Part shown: in pieces, positions 9,125 through 17,170 of the stretch
How positions within the stretch are numbered: position 1 is the stretch's first letter
Layout: each line of letters begins with the position of its first letter
Assembly: GCF_003865135.1 (NCBI RefSeq)
Contig: NZ_BHZC01000001.1
Location: 992,001-1,056,000, forward strand
DNA: 64,000 bases
Source of the DNA: Streptomyces chrestomyceticus JCM 4735
GTDB taxonomy: Bacteria; Actinomycetota; Actinomycetes; Streptomycetales; Streptomycetaceae
Direction: 5' to 3'
Made by a program: the position numbers and the translations under genes
The notes under the pieces: model-generated
What the model saw: the letters and a program-made list of their open reading frames with translations, nothing else
Database searches by the model: none
What the model was told of the DNA's origin: nothing

Positions 9125-9742
9125 TCAGCTCGCCGTGTCCGCGCGCCGAAGGACGGGGTGCGCGGCGGGAGTTGCCCACCCGCGCAGTACGGCGTCGATC
9201 GTCGACCGGAAAGCGGTCTCGGCTGCGGCACCTTCGAGGGCACCGGCGAGTTCGAGGGTGACGAGCCCGTGCAGGGCGACCCACAGCGACACGGCGATCT
9301 GCGGGGTGCCGCCCGCGAGGACGCCGTCCGCCACGGCCCGGTCGATCGCCGCGACCAGCGGCCGCACCGGGTCGCGGTCGCCGACCCGGTCCGACGGGAC
9401 GAAGGACTGCGCGCCACCGAACAACACCGAGTACAGATGGCGGTGTTCGCGCCCCCAGCGGCGATAGGCCACGGCCAGCGCGTACAGATCGTCCAGGGCG
9501 GCTTCCGAGCCGGGGACCGCCGACAGGTCCTGGAACAGGCCGGCGACCGCCTGGTCGCGCACCTCGCGGATCAGTCCGTCCTTCCCCTGGAACAGGGTGT
9601 ACACCGCCGCCGTCGACGTGCCGGCGGCGGCGGCCAGCGCGCGGACCGTGACCGACTCCTGGGGGCGGGTGGCGAACATCTCGGTCGCGCATGCCACCAG
9701 CCGCTCTCTGACTGCGGCGTCGTTCGTTCTCGGCCTTCCCAT
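9125..9742 (-). CDS. TetR-family repressor, divergent from membrane hydrolase
   Basis: 205 residues, beginning MGRPRTNDAAVRERLV; an in-frame ATG nine bases upstream is possible. Helix-turn-helix SVTVRALAAAAGTSTAAVYT then FQGKDGLI, the usual TetR pattern. The C-terminal ligand domain is of the WHG/TetR_C_13 type (YRRWGREHRHLYSVLFGG). It is transcribed away from an alpha/beta-hydrolase gene, and an imperfect palindrome lies between them (9774-9794), which suggests autorepression and control of the hydrolase. The inducer cannot be predicted. Confidence 0.9.
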   Translation of the reverse strand: MGRPRTNDAAVRERLVACATEMFATRPQESVTVRALAAAAGTSTAAVYTLFQGKDGLIREVRDQAVAGLFQDLSAVPGSEAALDDLYALAVAYRRWGREHRHLYSVLFGGAQSFVPSDRVGDRDPVRPLVAAIDRAVADGVLAGGTPQIAVSLWVALHGLVTLELAGALEGAAAETAFRSTIDAVLRGWATPAAHPVLRRADTAS

Positions 9743-9773
9743 GGGGAACACCCTACCCGCCCTGCTAACATCG

Positions 9774-9794
9774 TTTCAAAACAGCGTTTCAAAA
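9774..9794. promoter_or_regulatory. Candidate TetR operator between divergent genes
   Basis: TTTCAAAAC-AGC-GTTTCAAAA: arms match at 7 of 9 positions as an inverted repeat. The same stretch also reads as a direct repeat CGTTTCAAAA (9772-9781 and 9785-9794). It lies 32 bases from the TetR start and 18 bases before the hydrolase GTG, where it could block both promoters. Confidence 0.55.
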
Positions 9795-9811
9795 GCAGGG
9801 GGAGATCGACC

Positions 9812-11155
9812 GTGTCACCGTCCGTCCACCGTGTCTTACGCTTTACCGGCCTCCTCCTGGCGCTCATCGCCGCGGCGGCAGGTCTGGTCGCCGCCTTCCT
9901 CGCGCTCGTCATCGCCACCGACGGCGCGGGCTCGGGGTTCCTCGCCTGGTCCGTGACCGTCACCGTTGCGGTCCTCGCCGCGCTGTGGCGGGGCCGGCGG
10001 CGGCCCTGGCGGAAGCGGCTGGTCCCTCTCCTGCCGGTACTCGTCGCAGCAGCCCTGACGCTGTCGGTGTGCATCCCCACCGTCCCCACGGCGCGCCGCC
10101 ACCCGCCCGCCCTGCCGTTCGTGACCACCGAACACTGGAGCCTGGCCACCGGCAGCCGGGTCGCGGTCTACCACTACCCGCCCACCGGCGACGGCCCCCG
10201 GCACCGCGCGCCACTCGTCTACCTCAACGGCGGCCCGGTACGCGGCATTTCGCTGCTCGACCACCGCTTCCTGCAACGGCTCGCGGGGCAGGGCCACGAC
10301 GTGTACGCCTATGAGCAGGCCGGCGGCGGGCGCAGCGACCTGCTGCCCATGGACCAGTACTCGATCACCCGGTCCGTCCGTGACCTCGGTGCCTTCGTCG
10401 GTGAGCTGGGCGCACGCGGCAAGGGCCGCGCCGATGTGCTGGGCTTCTCCTCGGGCGGGGTCGTGCTCACCCGCGCGCTGGCCGAACCGGCCGTCGCCGC
10501 CCGCCTGCGCCGGGCGGTCATCGCCGAGCCGGGCCCGATGGACGGCCCCACCGCCCGGATCGCGGGGCAGCGGGGCCGGCCGTCGGCCCGCGACATCGCA
10601 CCGGCCATGACCGGACCGCGCTCCACCCGCGTCCCTCGGTACGCGATCGCGTTCGGCCTCCTGCGGCTCGGACTGCTGAGCCCCGGCAACGGGCTGGTGG
10701 GCCAGGCGGAGGGCGACAACGCCTTCACCGCCGCCGACCTCGGCAGCGACACCGCGTCCGCCTACTGCGCGCGGGACGCCCACCGCATCCCGGTCGAGGA
10801 CACGGCGCGGAACTTCTCCTTCAGCGCCGCCGCCAGCCTCCGCGTCCAGGAGACGGTCGAGGACTCCCCCTCCCTCGCCCCTCGGCTGAAGCGCTCGCGG
10901 ACACCCGCGATGCTGATGATCGCCGAGTGCTCCTCCCAGGTCCGGCAGTGGGAGACCACCGTCCTCGCGGCCGACCCCGCCGTCCGGCGCACCCAGTACA
11001 TGCCCGGCGTCGGCCACCACATGTGGAACGGCCTGGACGACAACGACCGCCGAGCGGCAGCCGTCATCACCGCATTCCTCCAGGACAGGCCCGCCCCGCT
11101 GCCCGACTACCCGACCCGCGCCGACGTCCCGGCCTTCCTCCGCGACCACAAGTGA
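9812..11155 (+). CDS. Membrane-anchored alpha/beta hydrolase
   Basis: 447 residues starting at GTG 9812 after gggggag (9798-9804). Three N-terminal hydrophobic segments (FTGLLLALIAAAAGLVAAFL, SVTVTVAVLAALW, RLVPLLPVLVAAALTLSVCI) anchor a C-terminal alpha/beta-hydrolase domain, probably outside the membrane. The nucleophile elbow is GFSSGG with Ser213; the oxyanion region is YLNGGPVRG and the catalytic His lies in PGVGHHMW. Relatives are proline-iminopeptidase-like and epoxide-hydrolase-like folds; the substrate is unknown. Likely controlled by the divergent TetR protein through the operator just upstream. Confidence 0.85.
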   Translation: MSPSVHRVLRFTGLLLALIAAAAGLVAAFLALVIATDGAGSGFLAWSVTVTVAVLAALWRGRRRPWRKRLVPLLPVLVAAALTLSVCIPTVPTARRHPPALPFVTTEHWSLATGSRVAVYHYPPTGDGPRHRAPLVYLNGGPVRGISLLDHRFLQRLAGQGHDVYAYEQAGGGRSDLLPMDQYSITRSVRDLGAFVGELGARGKGRADVLGFSSGGVVLTRALAEPAVAARLRRAVIAEPGPMDGPTARIAGQRGRPSARDIAPAMTGPRSTRVPRYAIAFGLLRLGLLSPGNGLVGQAEGDNAFTAADLGSDTASAYCARDAHRIPVEDTARNFSFSAAASLRVQETVEDSPSLAPRLKRSRTPAMLMIAECSSQVRQWETTVLAADPAVRRTQYMPGVGHHMWNGLDDNDRRAAAVITAFLQDRPAPLPDYPTRADVPAFLRDHK

Positions 11156-11198
11156 GCGGCCGGGCACCCGTCCCGACCGGCCGTCCGGAGCCCTGCCG

Positions 11199-11801
11199 TC
11201 AGGTCTTCTGCCCCGAAGCGGCGAACGCGCGGATCATCTCCTCGATCTCGTGCAGGGCCAGCACGTGGTCCACCGCAGTGGCCTCCAGCGTGGCCCGGGG
11301 CATGCCGGGGTAGTCGGCGGTGTCCGGGTCCTGGACCACGACGGTGCCGCCGCGGTCCTTGACGGCCCGGGCACCCGCCGCGCCGTCGCGCCCGGTCCCG
11401 CTGAGCACGAAGGCCCAGGCCCGGTCCCCGTAGTGCTCGGCGACCGAGGTGAACAGCCGGTCCGCGGCGGGCCTGACCCGGTTCACCCGTTCCGTGCCGG
11501 ACAGGGCGAGGACGCCGCCCGGTCCGACGAGCAGATGCCGGTCGGGCGGCGCCAGGTGGACCCGCCCGGCCACGGCCCGCTCACCGTCCCGGGCCAGGGC
11601 GACCGGTACCCGCGTACGCCGCTGGAGGACCGTGTCGAGCAGCGTGCGGTGCCGCGGGCTCAGGTGCTGTACGACCAGGATGGGCACCGGCGGCCCCACG
11701 GTGAAAGAGCTGAACAGCTCCAACAGCGCGAACACCCCTCCGGCCGAGGCGGCGATGGCCACCATGGCGCAGCTCTCGTCGATGCACCGTGTCGCCGCCA
11801 T
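11199..11801 (-). CDS. Stand-alone CheB-type methylesterase domain protein
   Basis: 200 residues, a complete CheB catalytic domain without the usual N-terminal receiver. The Ser-His-Asp triad is visible: Ser19 in AIAASAGGV, His in VVQHLSPR, Asp in LSGTGRDGAAG. In chemotactic bacteria CheB demethylates receptor glutamates; Streptomyces are non-motile and no CheR or receptor lies nearby, so the physiological substrate is unknown. Such orphan CheB proteins are common in actinomycetes. It converges on the hydrolase gene with a 43-base gap. Start ATG 11801 is the longest plausible; ATG for MVAIAASAGG would remove 12 residues. Confidence 0.85.
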   Translation of the reverse strand: MAATRCIDESCAMVAIAASAGGVFALLELFSSFTVGPPVPILVVQHLSPRHRTLLDTVLQRRTRVPVALARDGERAVAGRVHLAPPDRHLLVGPGGVLALSGTERVNRVRPAADRLFTSVAEHYGDRAWAFVLSGTGRDGAAGARAVKDRGGTVVVQDPDTADYPGMPRATLEATAVDHVLALHEIEEMIRAFAASGQKT

Positions 11802-11853
11802 ACGGCGACCCTAACGGCGGACGGTCACGGCGACACGCCCCGCGCCCCCCGGT

Positions 11854-12695
11854 TCACTTCCCCGGCGGAGGCAGCAGCGTCGGGTTCTCACCGTCGAGTA
11901 TCTGCTGGGGCCGGTGCTTGATGTGGTCCCGGTATTCCGGGTGGGTCAGGACGTAGAAGCGCTCCTCGTGGATGGCCCGTACCACCGCGTCGCCGATGGT
12001 GCGCGGGGGACGCCGAAGTTCTCGAAGGCTTTCCGGGCCGCTTCGACCGACCAGTTGGCCGGGACCCGGCCCGCGTCGGAGTAGCGGGCCGGCCGGTTGC
12101 GCTGGGAGTGGTAGATGTCCGTGGCGACCAGGCCGGGGCACAGGACGGACACGCGTGGCTTGTGGCCGCTCTCGACGAGTTCCAGGTGCAGTGTCTCCGA
12201 GAGGGAGACGACGGCGGTCTTCGTCGCCCCGTACAGCGAACCGCCCGGCAGCAGTCCGGCCATCGAGGCGGTGTTGACGATGTGCGCCTCCTCGTCCTGC
12301 TCGATCATGACCGGCAGGAACGTCCGGATGCCGTGCACGACGCCCATCAGGTTCACGCCGAGGATCCACGCCCAGTCGTCGAGGGTGCTCTCCCAGCTCG
12401 GCTTGCTGCCCGTGTAGACGCCCGCGTTGTTGCACAGGACGTGTACGGCGCCGTAGGCGCGCAGGGCGGATGCGGCGAGCGCGGTGACGTCGTCCGCCTC
12501 GGCCACGTCGGTGACGACGGCGTGCACGTCGGCGCCGCCGTCCCGCAGTTCCGCCGCCGTGACCCGGAGCACCGCCTCCTCCACGTCGCTGAGCACCACC
12601 CGCATGCCCGCGTCGGCGAACGCCTCGGCCATCCCCCGCCCGATGCCGCTCGCGGCACCGGTGACCACGGCGGTCCTGCCCCTCAGGTCGTCCAT
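11854..12695 (-). pseudogene. SDR-family oxidoreductase with single-base frameshift near the C-terminus
   Basis: Start ATG 12695 (MDDLRGRTAVVTGAASGIGR) follows ggagggg. Rossmann motif TGAASGIG, NNAG, catalytic Ser-Tyr-Lys (NTASMAG...LYGATKTAV) are intact. After KAFENFGVP the frame passes into nonsense and stops at 11946. The continuation RTIGDAVVRAIHEERFYVLT...LLPPPGK is present in the next frame to 11854. Adding one C to a five-C run at about 12011-12015 restores GVPPRTIGD. Either this is a homopolymer sequencing error, or a recent frameshift that removes about 50 C-terminal residues but leaves the catalytic core. SDR subfamily similar to actinobacterial short-chain dehydrogenases; substrate unknown. 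Confidence 0.8.
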
Positions 12696-12759
12696 GTCCC
12701 CTCCGATCACGGCAGGCTGCCCGGCCCGCTCCCCCGCCCGTGCCGGTGGCGTGCCCGTC

Positions 12760-13860
12760 TCAGTCGAGCGTGCGCCGTACGCATTCGGTGACCACGTCCC
12801 GCAGGCTGCCCGTGCCGCGCAGCAACTCCCGTTGCACGCGGGCGCCGTTGCCCGTCTTCAGCAGGTTCGCCAGCGCCTCCTGGGCAGGCACGATGTCGCC
12901 GCTGTCCTCCAGGGCGTCGCGTACGTGGTCGAACAGGGCCCGTACGACGGCCTCGGCCGGGGCCGGGCGCATCGTGACGGGGTGGATGAGTTCGCCTTCC
13001 AGGCCCGACCGGGCGGCCCGCCACGTAGCCAGGCGCAGCAGCGCGACGGTGTGGCGGCCGGGCGGGACGCCGTCGTGCCACTGGCGTACCGCGGTCTCCA
13101 CCAGGCCGCGGGTCAAGGTGGCCAGCAGCACGGTGGTGGACGGGTCCAGGCACACGTCGGCGACCCGGGTCTCCACGGTGGGGTACGCCTGGGACAGGCG
13201 CGCGTCGAAGTAGACCATGCCCGCGTCCTTCAGCACGCCGCTGGCGGTCATGTCGCCGACCTGCTCGTGGTAGCGGTCGGCGGTGCCGAACACCTCGACC
13301 GGGCCGGCCGACGGCCAGCGTCCCCACACCCGGTTGCGGTAGCTGCCGTACCCGCTGTCCCCGCCCTGCCAGAACGGCGAGTTCGCGCTCATCGCCAGCA
13401 GTACGGACAGCCAGGGCCGTATCCGGTCCAGTACGGCCACGCCCTCCTCGTCGGAGTCCACCGAGACGTGGATGTGGCAGCCGCACGTCAACTGTTCCTG
13501 GGCGGTGAGGCCGAAGTTCTCCGCGAGCCACTGGTGGCGTTCGCCGCTGCCGATGGACGGGCTCACCTCCAGCGGCGAGGTGGCCAGGGCGGCCACCGAC
13601 GCCCGTACGCCCTCGGCATGGCGGGCCGCCTCCGCCCGCCAGCGCCGGATCTCCTTGGCCAGGTCGCCCATGTCCGTCTGCGGCCGGGTGGCGAACTCCA
13701 GTTGCTGCCGGTGCAGCTCGCTCTCGAAGACCTCCTCGTTGCCCAGCGGGTCCCGCGACGCCGCCGCGAGGACCGCCGCCGAGAGCGCCCGCGGCTCACC
13801 GGTCCGCGCGTCCACCAGCAGCAGTTCCTCCTCCACACCCACACTGCGCACGTCGTCCAC
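12760..13860 (-). CDS. YbdK-family carboxylate-amine ligase (glutamate-cysteine ligase type 2)
   Basis: 366 residues from GTG 13860, preceded by ggag four to five bases upstream. Family marks: N-terminal SVGVEEELLLVDARTGEP, ESELHRQQLEFATRPQTD and CGCHIHVSVDS. YbdK proteins make gamma-glutamyl-type amide bonds from a carboxylate, an amine and ATP; E. coli YbdK has weak glutamate-cysteine ligase activity. It lies 112 bases downstream of the sbnA homologue on the same strand, so it could be the last gene of the diaminopropionate/NRPS operon, but paralogues of this family are scattered through Streptomyces genomes and it may be only a neighbour. Confidence 0.85.
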   Translation of the reverse strand: MDDVRSVGVEEELLLVDARTGEPRALSAAVLAAASRDPLGNEEVFESELHRQQLEFATRPQTDMGDLAKEIRRWRAEAARHAEGVRASVAALATSPLEVSPSIGSGERHQWLAENFGLTAQEQLTCGCHIHVSVDSDEEGVAVLDRIRPWLSVLLAMSANSPFWQGGDSGYGSYRNRVWGRWPSAGPVEVFGTADRYHEQVGDMTASGVLKDAGMVYFDARLSQAYPTVETRVADVCLDPSTTVLLATLTRGLVETAVRQWHDGVPPGRHTVALLRLATWRAARSGLEGELIHPVTMRPAPAEAVVRALFDHVRDALEDSGDIVPAQEALANLLKTGNGARVQRELLRGTGSLRDVVTECVRRTLD

Positions 13861-13972
13861 CCTTTCTCCGCTTCCGGAACCGCACGCGTACCCCGGCCCC
13901 GGCCGCTCACTCCCGGTGACTTCCCGGGCCACGGTGAACCGGCCGGGGCCCTTCGGCCACGGTGTACGCGGG

Positions 13973-14956
13973 TCAGGCGGACCGGGCTGCCGCCAGTCCG
14001 TCGGTGGCGAGCAGTTCCTCGCCGTAGGCGTCCCGCAGCCAGGTGGGCCGGTAGACGGTGTCGAGATAGCGCTCGCCGAGGTCCGGGGCGATGGCGACGG
14101 CGGTGAAGCGGTGCGGGTGGTGGCGGCTGAGCCAGGCGGTGGCGCCGCTGACGACGGTGCCGGTGGAACCGCCGAAGAGGAAGCCGCGGCCGGCCAGCCG
14201 GTGACAGGCGCGGACGGTGTCCGTCTCCTCCACCCGGACCACCTCGTCGACGAAGGAGGTGTCGAGCAGGTGCGGCGGGACGCTGGTGCCCAGGCCGGGG
14301 ATCATCCGGCGGCCCGGGGCGCCCCCGAAGGACACCGAGCCGACGCTGTCCACCGCGATGACGCGCACCGGGCGGTGCCACGTACGGAAGTAGCGGGCGC
14401 AGCCCATGAGGGTCCCGGTGGTGCCGGCGCCGACGAACAGGACGTCCAGCCGCGGGAACTGGCGGGCGATGGCCGGTGCCGTGCTGCGGTAGTGCGCCTT
14501 CCAGTTGTCGGGGCTGGTGAACTGGTTGAGCCAGACGTAGCGGTCGTCGGAGGCGGTCAGGTTGCGTACGTAGTCGATGCGCGCGCCGAGGAAGCCCTGG
14601 CCGGCGTCCGGCTCGGTGATGACATGCACCTGGCTGCCCAGCGCCTCCATCATCCGCAGGGCCGACAGGTTGCAGCGGGCGTCCGTCACGCACAGGAACC
14701 CGTAGCCCTTGCTCGCCGCGATGATGCTCAGCGCCACGCCCAGGTTTCCGGACGAGGACTCGACCAGGGTGGCCCCCGGTGTGAGCACCCCGTCGCGTTC
14801 GGCGGCCGCCACCATCTCCGTGGCGGCCTTCAGTTTGATCGAACCAGCGAAGTTGAAGCCCTCGCACTTCAGGTAGAGCGGGTGCCCGAACGTCGCCCGC
14901 AGGTCGACGTAGAGGTCCTCCTCGTTGAAGTCCAGCGGCAAGGATATGACTGGCAC
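13973..14956 (-). CDS. sbnA: SbnA-type PLP synthase: N-(2-amino-2-carboxyethyl)-L-glutamate synthase
   Basis: 327 residues from GTG 14956, chosen because gagggggg lies just upstream; GTG 14983 is a weaker alternative. Fold type II PLP enzyme related to cysteine synthase: Schiff-base Lys in FNFAGSIKLKAA, phosphate loop VGAGTTGT, substrate loop ESSSGNLGVAL. SbnA joins O-phospho-L-serine and L-glutamate to give ACEGA, the first step to L-2,3-diaminopropionate. The assignment against ordinary cysteine synthase rests on the adjacent SbnB homologue and the LKCEGFNFAGSIK context. Last core gene of a minus-strand operon that also encodes an oxygenase and a two-protein NRPS. Confidence 0.88.
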   Translation of the reverse strand: MPVISLPLDFNEEDLYVDLRATFGHPLYLKCEGFNFAGSIKLKAATEMVAAAERDGVLTPGATLVESSSGNLGVALSIIAASKGYGFLCVTDARCNLSALRMMEALGSQVHVITEPDAGQGFLGARIDYVRNLTASDDRYVWLNQFTSPDNWKAHYRSTAPAIARQFPRLDVLFVGAGTTGTLMGCARYFRTWHRPVRVIAVDSVGSVSFGGAPGRRMIPGLGTSVPPHLLDTSFVDEVVRVEETDTVRACHRLAGRGFLFGGSTGTVVSGATAWLSRHHPHRFTAVAIAPDLGERYLDTVYRPTWLRDAYGEELLATDGLAAARSA

Positions 14957-15035
14957 TTTGTCCCCCCTCGTTCTGCAGTGCACACAGTCGTTCGTCCGGG
15001 CCGGCGCGGCCGGTGCTTCGACACCGGCGCCGCGT

Positions 15036-16118
15036 TCATCCGTACCGGCGTAATTCGTGGAAGAAGTCGTCGATCAGGTGCAGGTCCCCGGTGCGGGCCA
15101 CCGCGCCGTGGACGAAGGCGCCGACGGCCAGGTCGAGCACGCCCAGGCCGAAGGGCGAGAAGACCACCGTCCGGTCCGCGGGCACCCGCACCCGGCCGGC
15201 CAGCACGTCCGCCAGCGTCCCGGTGACGAAGTCACGGCCGCCGCTGAGCTGTTCGGCCAGGTGGGGCGAGGTACCGGCGCGCAGGCAGTGGTCGGCGTCG
15301 TCGACGATGTTGGCCGCCGCGAGCAGGATCTCGGGAGCCAGGTCGCGCAGCGACACGTGCAGCACCAGCGGGTGGTGCGCGAACCACGAGAGGTCGCCGA
15401 TGTGCGGCCGGGCGGCGACGGTGGCGAAGACGACGAGATCGCTGGCGCGGACAAGCTGCCCGGGGTCGGTGTGCAGGGTGACCTGAGCGGCGGCCGGGGA
15501 CGCTTCGGCCGCCGATTCGAGGTACGTACGGAAGCCCGCCGCGCTGTCGGCGGACACGTCGTACACGCCGATCGCGTCGAACCGCCAGCCGGTGGCGGCC
15601 AGGAAGGTGTGGATGTAGCGGGCGATCAGGCCGGTGCCCACGAAGCCGACGCGGCGCGGTCGCGGGCGGCCGCGGCTGAGCCGGTCGGCCGCCGCCACCG
15701 CGGACGCCGCCGTCCTGGTGGCGCTGATGATCGAGCTTTCCAGGCAGGCGTACGGATATCCGGTGGCAGGGTCGTTGAGGATCAGTACGGCCGAGGCCCT
15801 GGGCAGGCCGGCGGCCACGTTCTGCGGGAAGCTGGAGATCCACTTGAGGCCGTCCACCGGCGTGGGCCCGCCGAGCGAGGCGGGCAGCGCGATGATGCGG
15901 GAGTCCGGGCGGTCGGGCAAGCGCAGGAAGTACGACGGCGGGTCGACCGTGTCACCGGCGCCGTGCAGCCGGTAGGTGGCTTCGACCAGCTCGACGATCT
16001 CCCGTTCCCGGCCGCGCAGGGCGTGCCGCACCTGAGCGCCGGAGATCACCGCGAAGGACGGCGCGGTGCGCGGCGCCCCCGGTACGGGCTCCGTCCCGGC
16101 GGGGCGGGTGAGCGTCAT
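15036..16118 (-). CDS. sbnB: SbnB-type dehydrogenase (ornithine cyclodeaminase family), 2,3-diaminopropionate forming
   Basis: 360 residues. Ornithine-cyclodeaminase/mu-crystallin fold: KWISSFPQN, ALPASLGG, ACLESSIISATRTAASAVAA and NAD-binding VGFVGTGLIARYI. SbnB oxidatively cleaves ACEGA with NAD to L-2,3-diaminopropionate and 2-oxoglutarate. ATG 16118 overlaps the TGA of the oxygenase upstream (ATGA), so the two are translationally coupled. The 2-oxoglutarate released is the cosubstrate of that oxygenase, a neat functional pairing. Paired with sbnA, it points firmly to diaminopropionate rather than proline as the product. Confidence 0.9.
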   Translation of the reverse strand: MTLTRPAGTEPVPGAPRTAPSFAVISGAQVRHALRGREREIVELVEATYRLHGAGDTVDPPSYFLRLPDRPDSRIIALPASLGGPTPVDGLKWISSFPQNVAAGLPRASAVLILNDPATGYPYACLESSIISATRTAASAVAAADRLSRGRPRPRRVGFVGTGLIARYIHTFLAATGWRFDAIGVYDVSADSAAGFRTYLESAAEASPAAAQVTLHTDPGQLVRASDLVVFATVAARPHIGDLSWFAHHPLVLHVSLRDLAPEILLAAANIVDDADHCLRAGTSPHLAEQLSGGRDFVTGTLADVLAGRVRVPADRTVVFSPFGLGVLDLAVGAFVHGAVARTGDLHLIDDFFHELRRYG

Positions 16119-17119
16119 GACGCGATCGCCTCCGCTCCGGGCACGCGGGCGGTCGGGCGCACCGCGTCGGTCATCGCCACGAGCACTTCGCGCGGCCCTT
16201 CGTAGGGCTCCCTGCTGTGGGCCGTCCGGACGTTGTCGACGACCATCAGGTCGCCGGGCTGCCACGGCTCGCGCGCGGTGTGGGCCTCGTAGACGGTGTT
16301 GAGCAGTTGTACGACGTCCTCACCGATCGGGTCGCCGCCGCCGTAACGCGTGTCGAACGGCAGCGCGTCGGCGCCGTACAGGTCGGTCAGGTACTCGCGC
16401 ACCTCGGGGTCCATCGTCCAGGCGTTGAGGAAGGCGATCTGGTTGAACCAGCAGCGGTGGCCGGTCACGGGGTGGCGCAGTACGGCACCGCGCCGCTGCC
16501 GGGTGCGCAGGCCGCCGTCCGGCTGCCAGGCGAAGTCGATGGCGTGGCCGCGACAGTAGCGTTCGACGGCACGGCGGTCGTCGGTGCCGAACGCCTCGGT
16601 CAGGGAGGCGCCCACCTCGTCGTTGTAGCTCCTGGTCAGCAGCCAGCCCTCCCGTTCGAAGCGGCCGGTCAGCTCGGCGGGCAGCGCGTCGAGGACGGCG
16701 GACGCGTCGGCGACCGCGGTGGCGCCGCCGCTGCCCGGTGCGGTCAGACAGGCGAAGAGCAGCAGGCCGGGGGCGTCGAGGGTGTAGCTGAGTTCGTGGT
16801 GCATACACATCGGCTGGTACGGCGGCCACTTCGCGGAGGAGTACACGCCATCGGCGTACTCCCGTCGCGGGGCGAACGCCTCGCGTTCCGTGAGCAGGCC
16901 GGTGGCCAGGTGCCGGAAGACGGCACCGGCCTGGTCGGCGTCGTGCAGCCCGAGGCCGCGTACCAGGACCGCGCCGTGCTCGACGGCGAGGGTGCGCAGG
17001 GTGTCCCGGTATCCGGCGGCCCAGCTCGCCGCGTCGCCGGTGGGTTCGGCGAGGAGGACCGGGGGTGTGCCGGGGAGCAGGTTCAGGTCGAGTGGCGGGG
17101 TGGCGGGCGGGTGGGGCAT
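16115..17119 (-). CDS. Fe(II)/2-oxoglutarate-dependent oxygenase, TauD/SyrP-like
   Basis: 334 residues. Iron ligands are His107-x-Glu109 in PMCMHHELSYTL and distal His301 in VRTAHSREPYEG, followed by the Arg that binds 2-oxoglutarate. The pattern HxELSY...PGLLLFACLTAPGSGGATAVAD is that of SyrP-type amino-acid beta-hydroxylases that act on carrier-bound or free amino acids in NRPS pathways. In this operon it could hydroxylate diaminopropionate, either free or on a PCP; that is inference. It starts 51 bases after the NRPS stop and overlaps sbnB by four bases, so it is an integral part of the operon. Confidence 0.88.
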   Translation of the reverse strand: MPHPPATPPLDLNLLPGTPPVLLAEPTGDAASWAAGYRDTLRTLAVEHGAVLVRGLGLHDADQAGAVFRHLATGLLTEREAFAPRREYADGVYSSAKWPPYQPMCMHHELSYTLDAPGLLLFACLTAPGSGGATAVADASAVLDALPAELTGRFEREGWLLTRSYNDEVGASLTEAFGTDDRRAVERYCRGHAIDFAWQPDGGLRTRQRRGAVLRHPVTGHRCWFNQIAFLNAWTMDPEVREYLTDLYGADALPFDTRYGGGDPIGEDVVQLLNTVYEAHTAREPWQPGDLMVVDNVRTAHSREPYEGPREVLVAMTDAVRPTARVPGAEAIAS

Positions 17120-17170
17120 GGGAGGCCCTTTCGGTCGTGGGTGGCGGTCCGCAGGAGAGTTCCGGGGCCT

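Noticed and set aside
9022..9417. N-terminal extension of the GAF-ANTAR protein
   Set aside because: The extension overlaps the TetR gene; ATG 9021 with a good ribosome site fits the family length.
12760..13860. YbdK-type ligase as a certain member of the NRPS operon
   Set aside because: Only co-orientation and a 112-base gap support it; the family is widespread in Streptomyces genomes.
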